Shown: one piece after another, positions 41,520 through 50,389 of the stretch
Numbering within the stretch: the first letter of the stretch is position 1
Layout: each line of letters begins with the position of its first letter
Assembly: GCA_964552205.1 (NCBI GenBank)
Contig: CAZKFT010000001.1
Location: 1-64,000 of the forward strand
DNA: 64,000 nucleotides
DNA from: JAIVGZ01 sp964552205
GTDB lineage: Bacteria; Pseudomonadota; Gammaproteobacteria; Natronospirales; JAIVGZ01
Reading direction: 5' to 3'
Made by a program: the position numbers and the translations under genes
The notes under the pieces: generated by a model
Told to the model about the DNA's origin: nothing
The model's database searches: none
Seen by the model: only the letters and a program-made list of their open reading frames with translations

Positions 41520-42926
41520 TCAGCGTGAAGCACGACGATCCGAAGTCGCCGGTATGGACATGCTCTCACGATACTTGGCTACGGTCCGCCGCGCGACCTC
41601 CAGGCCCATGTCCGCAAGAATCTCGGCGATTCTTCCGTCCGAAAGCGGCTTGACGCGGTCTTCTGCGGCAATAAGGCGCTTGATCTGCGCGCGGATTGCG
41701 GTGGCCGAGGTCGCGTTACCGGCAGCCAGCCCGGTTGAGAAGAAATGGCGGAAATCGAAAACACCCCTCGGGGTGTGCATGTACTTGCTCGCGGTCGCAC
41801 GCGATACGGTCGACTCGTGCAACTCCAAGGCCTCCGCGACCTCGCGCAACACCAGCGGCCGCATGGCGGTGTCGCCGTGCTCCAGCCACTCCCGCTGGTG
41901 ACGGACGATAAAGGTTGCAACCTGCAACAGTGTGTCTGCGCGGGTTCGCAGGCTTCTCAGGAGCCAGCGCGCTTCTTGCAGGTGGCTGCGCATGCAGGCT
42001 TGATCCTGTGCATCTGACTCGGTCTTGGCGAGTTCAGCGTAGTAGGGGTTGATGCGCAACTTGGGTGCAAGCTCCGGGTTGAGTTCGACAATCCAGCGCC
42101 CGTCGCGGCGACTTACCAATACGTCCGGCACGATGTAGCCGACATCGTCGGCTGCAGCTTGTGTGCCAGGTCTTGGGTTCAGCGACCGGATGACCTCGGC
42201 AGCTTGTTCTACGAGCTGTACATCGACCTGAAGGCTTTTTGCGATGCGTTTGAGATCACCTTGCCCAAGGGACTCGAGGTGCCCGCTGACGATGCGTTCC
42301 GCGCATTCCACCGCAGCGGTCTTTTCAGGAAACTGGCCAAGCTGGACTTGCAGGCATTCCGCAAGTGAGCGTGCACCTACGCCAACCGGATCGAAACGTT
42401 GAATGCGGTGGAGCACGGCTTCGATTTCGTCGAGGGTAGCGTCCAATTCCGGCAAAAGCGCTTGCTGGATTTCCTCCAGAGTGACATGGAGGTAGCCGTC
42501 ATCATCGATGGAGTCAAGCAGGGTGAGCGCGATGCGCAGGTCCGCCTCACTGAAAGGGGTCAGTTCAATCTGCCACCGCAGATATTCCTGTAGCCCTTCC
42601 GGCGCGGCAGTCTGCCATTCAGCTGCATCCACGCCGGTTGCGGGTCCGGAATAGGGCTCACTCGACCAATCCAGCGTTTCGCTCTCCCAATCCACCGACT
42701 CAACGGTGTCAGCCGCTGTCTCGGCGTCAGCGTCAGCCTCCACATCTGTGTCAGGCGCTGGCGTCGCGTCGTCCTCGACCAACTCGAGCATGAGGTTGGA
42801 CTCCAGCGCCTCTTGGATTTCGAGCTTCAATTCGACCGCAGGTATCTGTAGCAGGCGAAGCGCCTGCTGCATCTGCGGGGTCATGGCCAGTTGCTGGCCT
42901 AGCCGTGGCTGGAGTGTCTGTTTCAT
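41520..42926 (-). CDS. rpoN: RNA polymerase sigma-54 factor
   Basis: 468 residues. Activator-binding region I (MKQTLQPRLGQQLAMTPQMQ), a short acidic region II (about 50-80), the core-binding domain, and C-terminal HTH with the RpoN box ARRTVAKYRE (445-454). Directs transcription from -24/-12 promoters with enhancer-binding proteins. It follows lptB by 30 bases and heads hpf-ptsN-rapZ-ptsH-ptsI. Confidence 0.98.
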   Translation of the reverse strand: MKQTLQPRLGQQLAMTPQMQQALRLLQIPAVELKLEIQEALESNLMLELVEDDATPAPDTDVEADADAETAADTVESVDWESETLDWSSEPYSGPATGVDAAEWQTAAPEGLQEYLRWQIELTPFSEADLRIALTLLDSIDDDGYLHVTLEEIQQALLPELDATLDEIEAVLHRIQRFDPVGVGARSLAECLQVQLGQFPEKTAAVECAERIVSGHLESLGQGDLKRIAKSLQVDVQLVEQAAEVIRSLNPRPGTQAAADDVGYIVPDVLVSRRDGRWIVELNPELAPKLRINPYYAELAKTESDAQDQACMRSHLQEARWLLRSLRTRADTLLQVATFIVRHQREWLEHGDTAMRPLVLREVAEALELHESTVSRATASKYMHTPRGVFDFRHFFSTGLAAGNATSATAIRAQIKRLIAAEDRVKPLSDGRIAEILADMGLEVARRTVAKYRESMSIPATSDRRASR

Positions 42927-42956
42927 CGGCCTCGTTCCACCAGGTCCCGGGATGGG

Positions 42957-43682
42957 TTACAGGCGGAAATTCTGGCCCAAGTATACCTCTCGGACCTGGC
43001 GGTTATCGAGAATGTCGGCAGGAGTTCCGGCTGCAATGACCTTGCCGCCGGAGAGGATATAGGCCCGTGTACAGATACCCAGTGTCTCGCGGACATTGTG
43101 GTCCGTTATCAGCACACCGATGCCGCGATCACGAAGCTGTTCGATGATGCGTTGGATGTCTATGACGGAGATCGGGTCGACACCGGCAAAAGGCTCATCC
43201 AGCAAGATGAATCTCGGGTTGGCGGCCAACGCGCGCGCGATTTCGATGCGTCGTCGCTCACCGCCCGACAAGGAAACGCCGAGGTTGGTGCGGATGTGCG
43301 TGATGTGAAGTTCATCCAGAAGCTCCTCAAGCACGCGTTCGCGGCCAGGGTCGTCCAGGTCACGGCGGGTTTCGAGGATGGCCATGATGTTGTCGGCGAC
43401 GGAGAGGCGGCGGAAGACGGAGGCTTCCTGTGGCAGGTAACCCAGACCACGACGAGCGCGCATGTGTACCGGCATGTCGGTGACGTCGTGTCCGTCAATG
43501 GTGATGCTGCCTTCATCACAGGGAATCAAACCGACAATCATGTAGAACGAGGTCGTCTTGCCGGCACCGTTCGGTCCCAGTAGCCCCACAACCTCACCGC
43601 TGGTGACTTCCAGTGACACATCATCCACGACCTTGCGTGCCTGATAGCGTTTGCCCAGACCGCGCGCGACCAACACCGTCAC
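42957..43682 (-). CDS. lptB: LPS export ABC transporter ATP-binding protein
   Basis: 241 residues. Walker A GPNGAGKTTSFYM, signature LSGGERRRIEIAR, Walker B FILLDEPFAGVDP, and H-loop TDHNVRETLGI. It powers lipopolysaccharide extraction by LptFGC from the inner membrane. Overlaps the lptA stop (ATGA) and is followed by rpoN, the usual gammaproteobacterial order. Confidence 0.98.
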   Translation of the reverse strand: MTVLVARGLGKRYQARKVVDDVSLEVTSGEVVGLLGPNGAGKTTSFYMIVGLIPCDEGSITIDGHDVTDMPVHMRARRGLGYLPQEASVFRRLSVADNIMAILETRRDLDDPGRERVLEELLDELHITHIRTNLGVSLSGGERRRIEIARALAANPRFILLDEPFAGVDPISVIDIQRIIEQLRDRGIGVLITDHNVRETLGICTRAYILSGGKVIAAGTPADILDNRQVREVYLGQNFRL

Positions 43683-44200
43683 TGACGAGGCTCCGGTTCC
43701 TGTTGTGGTGGTCGGCGGGGTTGTATCGTGACCTCAATGCGGCTTCCAGCCTCGCCGCCAGCGATGATACGTTCCTGGCGGATGTCGTAGCGGATGTCTT
43801 CGCTTGCAAACTCGTCACCACCCTGATTGACTCGGGCGGCACCCCGCAAGCGGATGACAGCGGTCACCGCGTCATAGGTCAGTTCGCGCGCCTCTGCCTC
43901 TGTGGGAAGTCGCTCGTTGACATGTCGTTGGGTCAGCCGCGCAGGTTGACCCTGCAATGTCGCTCCAGCTAGCTCACCGTCCGTGAATCGGAGCACCAAC
44001 TCGTCTCCTGCCATTTCCAGCCCGCCGCTGGTCACGATGACATTGCCACGGTACACGGCGACGCCGGTTCGGCGATCGGCATCCCAGCTGTCGGCTCGTA
44101 TGTTGATTTCCTGGTCTGCATCTCCGGGGAGTGCGGCCACAGTTCCGGGAAGCATCAGAACAAGTGCGAGGAGCAGATGGGTTGTGGTGTTAGCGGACAT
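43679..44200 (-). CDS. lptA: LPS-transport periplasmic bridge protein LptA
   Basis: 173 residues from ATG 44200 (MSANTTTHLLLALVL), with a signal peptide to about residue 23; ATG 44215 is an alternative. OstA-like beta-jellyroll domain with INIRADSWDADRRTGVAVYRGNV and a C-terminal Pro/Gln tail. Bridges LptC and LptD across the periplasm. Overlaps lptC by 11 bases and lptB by 4. Confidence 0.94.
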   Translation of the reverse strand: MSANTTTHLLLALVLMLPGTVAALPGDADQEINIRADSWDADRRTGVAVYRGNVIVTSGGLEMAGDELVLRFTDGELAGATLQGQPARLTQRHVNERLPTEAEARELTYDAVTAVIRLRGAARVNQGGDEFASEDIRYDIRQERIIAGGEAGSRIEVTIQPRRPPQQEPEPRQ

Positions 44201-44744
44201 AGTGGGCCCTGACATCAGATTCGATTCTTATGGTACCGCGGTTCATATCTGCGACCAGCCCGCGGCCGGTGAGTTCACCATGGGTAGATACGACCAAAAT
44301 GTCAGCGTCCGTTGAAGCGAGCTGCGTGCGCGTATCGAGAACCAACCACTGAGTCCTGAATTCAATCGGCCCGCCGGCGCTGCCATCCGAGATTGTGACG
44401 CCCTCCCCGAGCCACAGGTCGGCAGCGTCGGGTGCGACGCGCCCGCGAGTCGCGGCCACCCGGAGCGGTGGCGACCCGCCCTGTTCCCAAGTGACCACCG
44501 GTGTCTCAAGATCCGCTGAGCCATCGCTGGGGTCCTGGACAATCCGCGGAGAAGTGACGCGATACAAGACGCGACCGTCTCCGCCTGTGGCCACCAGCTC
44601 GGCTTGATTGAAGTACCAGGCAGGACCTCGACTGCCAGCGAGGTCTTTCGTATCCGGGCTCAGACCTGTCAGCAACCATATGCTCGCCGCCGAGAGCAAC
44701 AGCAATGCCAGGAGACCCAACATCGTCTGGCGGGGCATGGTCAT
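44190..44744 (-). CDS. lptC: LPS-transport inner-membrane protein LptC
   Basis: 184 residues. One N-terminal membrane helix (about 8-27) and a periplasmic jellyroll with WYFNQAELVATGGDGRVLYRV and a C-terminal ESDVRAHYV strand. Accepts LPS from LptB2FG and hands it to LptA. Coupled to kdsC (ATGA) and lptA. Confidence 0.94.
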   Translation of the reverse strand: MTMPRQTMLGLLALLLLSAASIWLLTGLSPDTKDLAGSRGPAWYFNQAELVATGGDGRVLYRVTSPRIVQDPSDGSADLETPVVTWEQGGSPPLRVAATRGRVAPDAADLWLGEGVTISDGSAGGPIEFRTQWLVLDTRTQLASTDADILVVSTHGELTGRGLVADMNRGTIRIESDVRAHYVR

Positions 44745-45238
44745 CGCGCTGATCGTGTGGTCAGAAGCCAGTCACAGACTTCGCGAACGGCGCCATGGCC
44801 GCCGGCGGAGGTGGTGCGATGGTGAACGGCGGAGTTGAGTGCCGTTACTGCATTGGCAACGGCGACCGCCAAACCCGCAACTTCCAGCAGGGGCAAGTCG
44901 GGCAGGTCATCGCCCACACACATGGTTTGCGCATCATCAATCCCGAGTTGCGACTGTAACTTTCGCAAGGCGCTGAGCTTGTCGTCAACGCCCTCCAGGA
45001 GATGTGTCACGCCGAGCTCTTTCATGCGCCTCTGCACAGCGGACGAGCTACGCCCGGAAATAACCGCAACCTCGATGCCTGCTTCAAGAAGACGCTTGAT
45101 GCCGACACCATCATGAACATGGAATGATTTGTACTCATGACCGTCATCCCCCAGCCAGAGCCTGCCGTCGGTGAAAACGCCATCGCAGTCGAACACGGCC
45201 AGTCGTACACGCGCAGCCCGGGTGTGCAGGTCACTCAT
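44741..45238 (-). CDS. kdsC: KDO-8-phosphate phosphatase
   Basis: 165 residues. HAD-family: catalytic FDCDGVFTDG, Thr/Ser motif VISGRSS, and GDDLPDLPLL. Makes KDO from KDO-8-phosphate for the LPS inner core. Overlaps kdsD and lptC by 4 bases each. Confidence 0.97.
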   Translation of the reverse strand: MSDLHTRAARVRLAVFDCDGVFTDGRLWLGDDGHEYKSFHVHDGVGIKRLLEAGIEVAVISGRSSSAVQRRMKELGVTHLLEGVDDKLSALRKLQSQLGIDDAQTMCVGDDLPDLPLLEVAGLAVAVANAVTALNSAVHHRTTSAGGHGAVREVCDWLLTTRSAR

Positions 45239-46206
45239 ACCACGCCCGCCCGCAAAAGGTCGTGCATGTTCAATGCGCCGACCAGCCCACCAGCCTCATC
45301 CGTCACCAGCAGCCCGTTGATGCGCTGTGTCTCCATGTGCTTCAGTGCCTCCGCGGCAAGAAGCCCGGTGCGAATGCTGCGAGGGTTCGGGCTCATGACC
45401 TCGTCAATGACGGCGGTGCGAAGGTCTATATCGCGGTCCAGCGCACGTCGCAGGTCGCCGTCAGTAAAGATGCCTTTCAGTGCACCTTTGTCATCTACGA
45501 CAGCGGTCATTCCAAGGCCCTTGCGCGTCATTTCCATTAGGGCTTTGGTGACCGGGACGCCCAGCGTTACCCGAGGAATGTCATCCCCAGCGTGCATGAT
45601 GTCATCCACCAGCAGCAGCAAACGGCGACCGAGTGCACCGCTGGGATGGGACCTTGCAAAGTCATCTGCGGTGAAACCCCGCGCCTCAAGCAACGCGACC
45701 GCAAGCGCGTCACCCATTGCGAGTGTGGCCGTGGTGGAAGATGTCGGCGCAAGACCGAGTGGGCAGGCTTCTTTGTCCACACTGGTGTCCAGGTGTGCGT
45801 CCGCTGCCCTTGCCAGCGTCGAGTTCTCATTGCCCGTCAAAGCCACCAGTGGTACGCCAAGGCGCTTGATGATGGGCAGTATGGTAAGCAGCTCTGCTGT
45901 CTCCCCTGAGTTTGACAATGCGAGTACCACGTCCTGGCGGGTAATCATCCCAAGGTCACCGTGGCTGGCCTCGCCCGGGTGGACGAAGAATGAGGGTGAG
46001 CCCGTACTGGCCAGCGTGGCAGCCACCTTGCTACCGATGTGCCCGGACTTGCCCATTCCCGTGACGATGATGCGGCCACTGCAGGCGAGCATCAGTTCAC
46101 AGGCACGTACAAATCGCTCATCCAACCGGGAGGCCAGCGCAGCGACAGCCTCGGCCTCGGTCCGGAGCACCGCAGCGGCAAGGGCAAGCAGGCCTTCCTT
46201 GTTCAT
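45235..46206 (-). CDS. kdsD: Arabinose-5-phosphate isomerase
   Basis: 323 residues. SIS domain with TGMGKSGHIGSKVAATLASTG-type sugar-phosphate site and the GEASHGDLGMI motif, then two CBS domains (about 205-323). Converts ribulose-5-phosphate to arabinose-5-phosphate, the first step of KDO synthesis. Lies between yrbG and kdsC with 4-base overlaps. Confidence 0.97.
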   Translation of the reverse strand: MNKEGLLALAAAVLRTEAEAVAALASRLDERFVRACELMLACSGRIIVTGMGKSGHIGSKVAATLASTGSPSFFVHPGEASHGDLGMITRQDVVLALSNSGETAELLTILPIIKRLGVPLVALTGNENSTLARAADAHLDTSVDKEACPLGLAPTSSTTATLAMGDALAVALLEARGFTADDFARSHPSGALGRRLLLLVDDIMHAGDDIPRVTLGVPVTKALMEMTRKGLGMTAVVDDKGALKGIFTDGDLRRALDRDIDLRTAVIDEVMSPNPRSIRTGLLAAEALKHMETQRINGLLVTDEAGGLVGALNMHDLLRAGVV

Positions 46207-47171
46207 GGCAACTTATCGTACAGCACCAGCTGGTAGGCGACGAAAGCGACAACCAGCAGTAATCCCCCGGTCCTCCCCAGCCTGGGAGGCATACCGCGCA
46301 TGAAGCACAGGGCCATGACCGCCAGTGTGATGCCCACCATCACCGGGAAATCGCGACTCAGGATGTCCGGATCGAAAGCGCCCGGGGCAATCAGACCGGG
46401 CAGCCCAAGCACGACCAGGAGATTGAACATGTTTGAGCCGATGACATTGCCGACCGCTATGTCGTGTTCGTTACGTAGCGCACCTACCACGGATGCGGCG
46501 AGCTCGGGCAGACTGGTCCCCAGCGCGATGATGGACAAGCCGATGACAGTATCGCTGACACCCAAAAGGGTGGCCGCTTCTACCGCGCCCCATACAACGA
46601 CCCGGGAGCTCACGAGCAGGATGAGAGACCCTGCCAACAGCCACAACAGCGACCGTGTCAGCGTCATGTCGGCTGCTTGCGTGACGGGCTCCGCTTGCTC
46701 GAGGTCGTTGCCGTTGACGCCGGGTTGACGACCGATGACCGTCATCCACCACAGCAAGGGGATGACGCCCAGCACAAGAATGGCACCGTCAATCACATCC
46801 AGGGACCCGTCCAGCATGATGACCCACGACAGCGCCATGATGGCCAGCAGGACCGGGAACTCGCGGATCAGAGATTTGGAACGGACAGTCAGCGGCGCGA
46901 CCAGCGCCGCTGCCCCGAGTACCAGTGCGCTATTGGTGATATTGGAACCCAGCGCATTCCCGATTGCCAAGCCAGGGTTGCCATTGTAGGCAGCAATGGC
47001 GGAGACAAGCATTTCCGGTGCTGAGGTTCCCAAGGCGACAACTGTCAGGCCAATGAAAAGCGGAGACAGCCCAAGATTGCGCGCGGTACCTGCGGCGCCG
47101 ACGATGAAGCGGTCGGCTCCCCAGGTCAGCACAACGAAGCCAGTCAGAATAGCTAGAATCGGTAGGAGCAT
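46203..47171 (-). CDS. yrbG: Calcium/sodium antiporter YrbG
   Basis: 322 residues with ten hydrophobic helices in two inverted halves. Each half has the exchanger alpha-repeat: GTSAPEMLVSAIAA with GNALGSNITN in the first, and GTSLPELAASVVGA with GNVIGSNMFN in the second. An inner-membrane cation exchanger; it opens the kdsD-kdsC-lptCAB operon. Only 29 bases separate it from the divergent ibaG, a gap that holds a 17-bp palindrome; the mla genes that often lie here are missing. Confidence 0.96.
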   Translation of the reverse strand: MLLPILAILTGFVVLTWGADRFIVGAAGTARNLGLSPLFIGLTVVALGTSAPEMLVSAIAAYNGNPGLAIGNALGSNITNSALVLGAAALVAPLTVRSKSLIREFPVLLAIMALSWVIMLDGSLDVIDGAILVLGVIPLLWWMTVIGRQPGVNGNDLEQAEPVTQAADMTLTRSLLWLLAGSLILLVSSRVVVWGAVEAATLLGVSDTVIGLSIIALGTSLPELAASVVGALRNEHDIAVGNVIGSNMFNLLVVLGLPGLIAPGAFDPDILSRDFPVMVGITLAVMALCFMRGMPPRLGRTGGLLLVVAFVAYQLVLYDKLP

Positions 47172-47182
47172 CGGGCGAAATC

Positions 47183-47199
47183 ATACCGGATTCCGGTAT
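47183..47199. promoter_or_regulatory. 17-bp perfect palindrome between divergent yrbG and ibaG
   Basis: ATACCGG-ATT-CCGGTAT has perfect 7-base arms and a 3-base centre, filling most of the 29-base gap between the two start codons. Likely an operator or a site that blocks both promoters; the binding factor is unknown. Confidence 0.5.
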
Positions 47200-47200
47200 C

Positions 47201-47446
47201 ATGCAAGCCATGCATGCAGACGAAATCAAACAGCTGATCGAGACAGGCCTTCCCTGTACGCTGGTAGAGGTTCAGGGCGCGGATGGCGTCCATTTTGAGG
47301 CCTTGGTGGTGTCTGAGGCATTTGCCGGCAAGCGCCCACTGGCTAGACACCGCATGGTGTATGACACCCTTGGAGACCTCATGGGCGGCGAAATACACGC
47401 ACTTTCGCTTGTGACCAAGACTCCCGCCGAACTGACGAGCGCCTGA
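47201..47446 (+). CDS. ibaG: BolA-like protein IbaG
   Basis: 81 residues from ATG 47201; ATG 47210 (MHADEIKQLI) is equally plausible. BolA/IbaG fold with GADGVHFEALVVSEAFAGKRPLARHRMVY and KTPAELT at the end. BolA-type proteins bind monothiol glutaredoxins with a shared Fe-S cluster; IbaG responds to acid stress in E. coli. It precedes murA by 1 base, the usual pair. Confidence 0.94.
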   Translation: MQAMHADEIKQLIETGLPCTLVEVQGADGVHFEALVVSEAFAGKRPLARHRMVYDTLGDLMGGEIHALSLVTKTPAELTSA

Positions 47447-47447
47447 T

Positions 47448-48707
47448 TTGGACAAGCTCATCATTACTGGCGGCACACGCCTAGAGGGAGAGGTCCGCAT
47501 ATCGGGAGCAAAGAACGCCACGCTGCCGATACTCGCCGCGACACTATTGGCAGATGACCCGGTCACGATCAGCAACGTGCCGCATTTGCATGACATCACC
47601 ACCACCATCGAGTTGCTGGGGCGTATGGGGGTCGGGGTAACAATTGACGAGCGCATGGGCGTGGAGGTCGATCCGACCACCATCACGGAGTTTTACGCAC
47701 CCTACGAAATGGTGAAGACCATGCGTGCGTCGATTCTCGTGCTCGGGCCGCTGGTTGCACGTTTCGGAAAGGCGGATGTTTCCTTGCCGGGCGGATGCGC
47801 CATCGGCGCCCGTCCGGTGAACCTGCACATCCAGGGTCTGCAGAAGATGGGCGCGGATGTCAGGGTCGAGGGCGGCTATATACGCGCACAAGCGGATCGT
47901 CTGAAGGGCGCTCACATCATGATGGACATCGTTTCCGTGACCGGGACCGAGAACCTGATGATGGCGGCGGCGCTCGCCGACGGTACAACCATCATCGAGA
48001 ATGCCGCCCGCGAACCGGAAGTCGTGGACCTTGCACTGTGCTTGAACCAGATGGGCGCAAAGGTCCACGGGGCAGGGACCGACACGCTGGAAATCGAAGG
48101 CGTGGAGCGCCTGCACGGGACCAGCTACCGTGTGCTTCCGGACCGTATTGAGACGGGTACCTACCTCGTGGCGGGCGCCATCACCGGAGGGCACGTACTG
48201 TTGAAGGACACGCGTCCAGACCTGCTGGAGGCCGTGTTGGTCAAGTTGCAGGAAGCGGGTGCGGACATCACCACCGGCGAGGATTGGATCGACCTCAACA
48301 TGCATGGCAAGCGACCGAAGGCGGTCAGCATCCGTACGGCACCCTATCCCGCCTTCCCGACGGACATGCAGGCACAGTTTTGTGCGCTGAATGCAGTCGC
48401 AGACGGCAGCGCCACCATCATCGAAACCGTTTTCGAGAACCGCTTCATGCATGTGCTTGAACTGCAGCGGCTGGGGGCGGATATCCAGATTGACGGGCAC
48501 AACGCACTGATACGGGGACAGGAGCGACTGCAGGCTGCTCCTGTCATGGCGACGGACCTGCGTGCTTCAGCGAGTCTGGTCCTGGCAGGGCTGGTGGCGG
48601 AAGGGGAAACCACGGTCGAACGCATCTACCACATCGATCGCGGCTACGAATGTATCGAGGAAAAGCTCGCGCAGCTTGGCGCCAAGATCAGGCGCGTCGC
48701 CGGTTAA
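47448..48707 (+). CDS. murA: UDP-N-acetylglucosamine 1-carboxyvinyltransferase
   Basis: 419 residues with a TTG start (MDKLIITGGTRLEGEVRISGAKNA). Catalytic C117 in PGGCAIGARPVNLH, the residue targeted by fosfomycin. First committed step of peptidoglycan synthesis, transferring enolpyruvate from PEP to UDP-GlcNAc. TTG 47448 lies 1 base after the ibaG stop. Its TAA is interlocked with the stop of the convergent protease (TTAA 48704-48707). Confidence 0.98.
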   Translation: MDKLIITGGTRLEGEVRISGAKNATLPILAATLLADDPVTISNVPHLHDITTTIELLGRMGVGVTIDERMGVEVDPTTITEFYAPYEMVKTMRASILVLGPLVARFGKADVSLPGGCAIGARPVNLHIQGLQKMGADVRVEGGYIRAQADRLKGAHIMMDIVSVTGTENLMMAAALADGTTIIENAAREPEVVDLALCLNQMGAKVHGAGTDTLEIEGVERLHGTSYRVLPDRIETGTYLVAGAITGGHVLLKDTRPDLLEAVLVKLQEAGADITTGEDWIDLNMHGKRPKAVSIRTAPYPAFPTDMQAQFCALNAVADGSATIIETVFENRFMHVLELQRLGADIQIDGHNALIRGQERLQAAPVMATDLRASASLVLAGLVAEGETTVERIYHIDRGYECIEEKLAQLGAKIRRVAG

Positions 48708-49687
48708 CCTCCCCGCTCACCGATTGTGGCGCGGGTTTCACGCAGTTCGCCGTCGCGCCACAGTGCCAGCCGGATCTCGGTACCTGGACGCATGGCGGCA
48801 ATGCGGTTCAATGCATCGCGGCCATCGACAACTTCCACATCATCGATGGCGGTAATCACATCACCCGGTCGGATTCCTGCGCTCGCGGCCGGGCTCTCAA
48901 TCTGCACGGCAGCGACCAGCACACCACGCGCAGACTGCAGTCCCATGGCGCCTGCTAGTTCCGGCGTCATGTCCTGCGGCGCGACACCCAGCCACCCGCG
49001 GATTACCCGCCCGTGCTCCACCAGCTGTTGCATCACGCCGCGCGCAAGGTCGACGGGAATAGCGAACCCGATGCCCTGCGACCCGCCACCTTGNNNNNNN
49101 NNNNNNNNNNNNNNNNNNNNNNNNNNNNNNNNNNNNNNNNNNNNNNNNNNNNNNNNNNNNNNNNNNNNNNNNNNNNNNNNNNNNNNNNNNNNNCGCGCAA
49201 CAGGTATCGCGGGCAGGTCCTCGAGGTTGATGTGGAGGAGGGCAAGGTCGGTATCTGGGTCTCTCCCCACCACGCTTGCACTCGCAATCCGCCCGTCGTG
49301 CAAGGCCACCTGAATTGCCTCGGCGTCCGCTATGACATGGTGATTGGTGAGGATGTAACCCCGCGCACTGATCAAGACACCGGAGCCCAGGCTGGTTTCG
49401 ATGCGGTCAGACTGTGGTGCGCTTTGGTCGCCGAAATAACGTTCAACCAGAGGGTCCTCGAACAGGGGTGCACGAGTGGATGTCACGCGCCGGTTCGAGT
49501 GGATGTTCACGACCGCCGGCGCCGCGCGTTCCACTGCCGCTGCATAGGAAAAGACCTCTCCATTGTCCCCGGGGTTGGGCGTGTCCAGAAACCAGGACGG
49601 GCGGAACCAGACGACAATGAACGCCAGTGCCAGTCCTATGGTGGCCGATTGCAGCAGGAATATCAGTGTTCTACGCAGGTTGGTCAT
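48704..49687 (-). CDS. degS: DegS-like trypsin/PDZ protease, interrupted by an assembly gap
   Basis: N-terminal membrane helix (about 9-28), trypsin-like domain with catalytic H117 (TNHHVI) and D147 (TDLALL), and one C-terminal PDZ domain (from about residue 225 as written). A run of 100 Ns covers the region that should hold the catalytic Ser (GNSGG). Relatives have about 80 residues there while 100 N cover 33, so the true missing sequence is likely near 235-240 bases. One TM plus a single PDZ fits DegS (sigma-E stress sensor protease) better than DegP. It lies divergent from petA. Confidence 0.88.
   Translation of the reverse strand: MTNLRRTLIFLLQSATIGLALAFIVVWFRPSWFLDTPNPGDNGEVFSYAAAVERAAPAVVNIHSNRRVTSTRAPLFEDPLVERYFGDQSAPQSDRIETSLGSGVLISARGYILTNHHVIADAEAIQVALHDGRIASASVVGRDPDTDLALLHINLEDLPAIPVAXXXXXXXXXXXXXXXXXXXXXXXXXXXXXXXXXXQGGGSQGIGFAIPVDLARGVMQQLVEHGRVIRGWLGVAPQDMTPELAGAMGLQSARGVLVAAVQIESPAASAGIRPGDVITAIDDVEVVDGRDALNRIAAMRPGTEIRLALWRDGELRETRATIGERGG
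49094..49193. other. Scaffold gap, exactly 100 N
   Basis: A run of exactly 100 undetermined bases, a common placeholder for gaps of unknown size. It lies inside the DegS-like gene over the expected active-site serine region. Confidence 0.99.
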
Positions 49688-49747
49688 GACCTGCCAAAGG
49701 TAGCACCGCCGTGCGCGGCGTAGTAGCCCATCGTGATATACACCGGG

Positions 49748-49753
49748 TATAAT
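49748..49753 (+). promoter_or_regulatory. -10 box of the petABC promoter
   Basis: A perfect TATAAT lies 43 bases before the petA start in the DegS/petA divergent region. No good -35 is seen at the right distance. Confidence 0.5.
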
Positions 49754-49795
49754 CTTCGTCTCTGCATCGACGCGGTTAATGGGGGAGTGTTCCTG

Positions 49796-50389
49796 ATGAG
49801 CAATGAGGGCGTTGATCTCAAGAAACGCCGGTTTCTGACCGTCGCCACCTCCGTGGTGGGAGGATTGGGTGTTGCGGCGGCGGCCATACCGTTCGCCTCC
49901 GCGCTACGGCCAAGCGAGCGCGCCAAAGCGCTGGGAGCCCCGGTGGAGGTGGATGTCAGCCGAATGGAACCAGGCGCGATGCAGCGCGTACAGTGGCGTG
50001 GCCGCCCGGTATGGGTTGTTTATCGCACTGAGGCAGCGCTAGATCGGCTCCCCGGTGTCGAAGGCAGACTTCGCGACCCCGAGTCCCGTGTTCCCCAGCA
50101 ACCCAGCTATGCACAAAATCAGCATCGATCGATTCGTCCCGAATTCCTCGTTTTGGTAGGCAGTTGCACCCACTTGGGCTGTTCGCCGACCTATCGCCCG
50201 GAAATTGCCCCATCGGACCTTGGGCCTGAATGGCAGGGTGGTTTTTTCTGCGCCTGCCATGGCTCCCGCTTCGACCTCGCCGGTCGCGTGTACTCGGGTG
50301 TGCCAGCGCCGACCAACCTGATTGTGCCGCCGCACCGTTATGTCAGCGACACGCTGATATTGGTCGGTGAAGATGAGGGGGCTGCCTGA
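49796..50389 (+). CDS. petA: Ubiquinol-cytochrome c reductase, Rieske iron-sulfur subunit
   Basis: 197 residues from ATG 49796. Tat-like KKRRFLT at 9-15 and one membrane helix (about 15-35), then the Rieske fold with CTHLGC (124-129) and CACHG (152-156), which together bind the 2Fe-2S cluster and hold the disulfide. Electron entry at the Qo site of complex III. The last base overlaps the petB start. Confidence 0.97.
   Translation: MSNEGVDLKKRRFLTVATSVVGGLGVAAAAIPFASALRPSERAKALGAPVEVDVSRMEPGAMQRVQWRGRPVWVVYRTEAALDRLPGVEGRLRDPESRVPQQPSYAQNQHRSIRPEFLVLVGSCTHLGCSPTYRPEIAPSDLGPEWQGGFFCACHGSRFDLAGRVYSGVPAPTNLIVPPHRYVSDTLILVGEDEGAA

Noticed and set aside
49094..49193. Low-complexity or repeat region
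   Set aside because: The Ns are an assembly placeholder, not biological sequence.
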